From contig CAJJPZ010000122.1 in assembly GCA_905193765.1 (NCBI GenBank), positions 1 through 6,570 on the forward strand: a stretch of 6,570 bases of DNA, in the 5' to 3' direction. The first letter of the stretch is position 1. Each line of letters opens with the position of its first letter. The notes below the pieces were generated by a model. It did not search any database. It was not told where the DNA came from and was given only the letters and a program-made list of their open reading frames with translations. Position numbers and translations under genes: made by a program. This document shows, in pieces, positions 5,359 through 6,570 of the stretch. The DNA comes from an uncultured Eubacterium sp. GTDB taxonomy: Bacteria > Bacillota > Clostridia > Peptostreptococcales > Anaerovoracaceae.

Positions 5359-6570
5359 ATCTGCTGCAAAGTACGCGGTAGTCTCCTTCCATCCTGCTGA
5401 TGCCGCACCTGTCGGTGTATTCCAGTATCATCATGGCATACTTCCTCGATGTCCCGGTAAGATCCCTGTAGCCTGCCAGAGTCATCTTTCCGTCTTTCTT
5501 CATAGCTTCCCTCAGGATGGCCACAGCTCTGTCAAGTACACTTCTGTGCATGATATGCTGATCATCCAGCTTTACGAGGATATCTTCTGCCGACATATAC
5601 TTCATTATCTGTTCTGCAGCTTTTCTGTCCCTGAACTCTGCCAGTACAGTTTCCACTGCCGGCGGTTCCATACCTGCCTCCTTGTATATACGTTCTATCC
5701 TGTCTGCTATTTCCTTCTGCCTGTCAGTAAGTGTTACAGTAAATCCGGCTGCAGCTATCAGACCATTGTGTTCGTTTACAAGTTCCTTATCGACCATATG
5801 TGCTGCAAGAAGATCTGTTTTTCTGGTATTTTTCGTATGCAGCGCTGCTGCCAGTCTGCTTCTGAATTCCTCCTTCGGCATCCCAGCACTTACAGGATTC
5901 CTGCTATGGTAATCGTTCAGCAGTTTTTCCGCTTTTTGCACACACTCTGCAATAAAACTCTCATGCAGGAACGTCACCTCACCTATCTGCTCCACGACAC
6001 CTCTTTCAAGCAGGATCTTTATGTACTCCTGTGCTTCCTCCATCGTATATCCGAATTTCCTGATTACATCACCGATATCCGGAAGTTTCCTGCTCTCCTC
6101 AAGGAATATCTCCTCAAGCACAGTCTCTTCATCTCCCTTGTCCTGTCGTCTCAGACTCTCTATCGTTCCGGCGTCGAATCTCTTTTTCTTTGCTGCGCCG
6201 GCATCCAGGATGACCCCTCCTCCTATGGTTTCCATCGGAGAATAGAATCTGAGTATGAACCTGTCTCCGCGTTTCACAGCTATTTCTTCTTCGAATCTGA
6301 GCTGTGCATAGCAGCTTTCACCTTCGGACAATGTATCCTTGTCCAAAAGCACCGCCTTGCATACGGTCTCCGCGGCTCCATAATAGAAATGAAGTCTGCT
6401 GTCTGACTTTATCACCCTTTTGGCTGAATCGAACATATCTATACGGACATCGGCCATCCATGTGTTTTCAAGCGCTCCCGGACATGCCAGGACATCTCCT
6501 CTTGATATTTCGTCCTTCCTTAACCCTGTCAGATTTACTGCGGTACGCTGCCCTGCTCTGGCTTTCCCCA
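5357..6570 (-). CDS. selB: Selenocysteine-specific elongation factor SelB, C-terminal two thirds
   Basis: SelB carries selenocysteyl-tRNA to the ribosome at UGA codons followed by a SECIS hairpin. The frame is open from the right edge (first codon at 6568) and gives 403 residues; intact SelB is about 620-640, so the GTPase domain is outside the window. The ATG at 6457 is internal, because the upstream codons encode conserved sequence: AGQRTAVNLTGL and EISRGDVLACPG, a hallmark of SelB domain II. Domain III follows (about 42-123 of the visible part) and ends METIGGGVILDA. Next come the winged-helix repeats, including the H-S-R-N-P-V-S-A-G-M-P-K-E-E-F-R-S-R-L motif (about 221-239). The last one, AGYRDLTGTSRKYAMMILEY (about 366-385), is the SECIS-binding domain. 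No in-frame UGA occurs. In related genomes selD and selA commonly lie just upstream, which fits the transcription direction here. Confidence 0.96.
   Translation of the reverse strand, partial: GKARAGQRTAVNLTGLRKDEISRGDVLACPGALENTWMADVRIDMFDSAKRVIKSDSRLHFYYGAAETVCKAVLLDKDTLSEGESCYAQLRFEEEIAVKRGDRFILRFYSPMETIGGGVILDAGAAKKKRFDAGTIESLRRQDKGDEETVLEEIFLEESRKLPDIGDVIRKFGYTMEEAQEYIKILLERGVVEQIGEVTFLHESFIAECVQKAEKLLNDYHSRNPVSAGMPKEEFRSRLAAALHTKNTRKTDLLAAHMVDKELVNEHNGLIAAAGFTVTLTDRQKEIADRIERIYKEAGMEPPAVETVLAEFRDRKAAEQIMKYMSAEDILVKLDDQHIMHRSVLDRAVAILREAMKKDGKMTLAGYRDLTGTSRKYAMMILEYTDRCGISRMEGDYRVLCSR

Noticed and set aside
5546..6406. Long open frame of 286 codons on the plus strand opposite selB
   Set aside because: It lies wholly antisense to clearly conserved SelB sequence, has no ribosome binding site of note, and its translation is Cys/Ser/Phe-rich without family features.
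6455..6457. ATG at 6457 as the start of a separate 366-residue protein
   Set aside because: The same frame continues upstream to the edge and encodes conserved SelB domain II sequence, so this Met is internal.

Overview
The window looks like a piece of chromosome from a low-to-moderate GC anaerobic Firmicute (Clostridia, possibly Lachnospiraceae-like). The supports are strong AGGAGG-type Shine-Dalgarno sites before most genes, sigma-A-like promoters, a lipoprotein-type ABC binding protein, and a selenocysteine elongation factor followed by the LysR and class V aminotransferase pair typical of selenium loci in clostridia and enterococci. The taxonomic placement is inference from gene style, not from a search.

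Left part (1-2197, all minus strand): an ABC importer operon of the nitrate/sulfonate/taurine/NMT1 type, transcribed right to left as ATPase (GTG start at 2197), lipoprotein substrate-binding protein, and permease. The permease runs off the left edge after 81 residues. Gene spacing is 17 to 21 bp, so this is one transcription unit. The substrate cannot be named from sequence alone.

Middle (2198-3263): a 211-bp divergent control region, then a single plus-strand gene. The region holds a 38-bp near-perfect palindrome (18 of 19 pairs), an extended -10 promoter pointing left towards the ABC operon, and a good sigma-A promoter pointing right. The right-hand gene encodes a short, cysteine-rich protein of the uroporphyrinogen decarboxylase/methylcobamide methyltransferase (MtaA/MtbA/CmuA) superfamily in which the usual zinc-binding His of the HxC motif appears to be replaced. 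The importer and this protein probably form one divergently expressed functional unit, perhaps uptake and methyl-group metabolism of a small compound.

Right part (3273-6570, all minus strand): a selenium operon transcribed right to left. It contains the 3' two thirds of selB (cut by the right edge), a LysR-type regulator of the selenium-metabolism-associated group, and a class V PLP-dependent cysteine desulfurase-like enzyme that may supply reduced selenium or sulfur. The last two genes overlap at TGATG and all are tightly packed. The operon ends 9 bp from the stop codon of the convergent middle gene, with no visible terminator. No tRNA, rRNA, CRISPR array or mobile element was seen.
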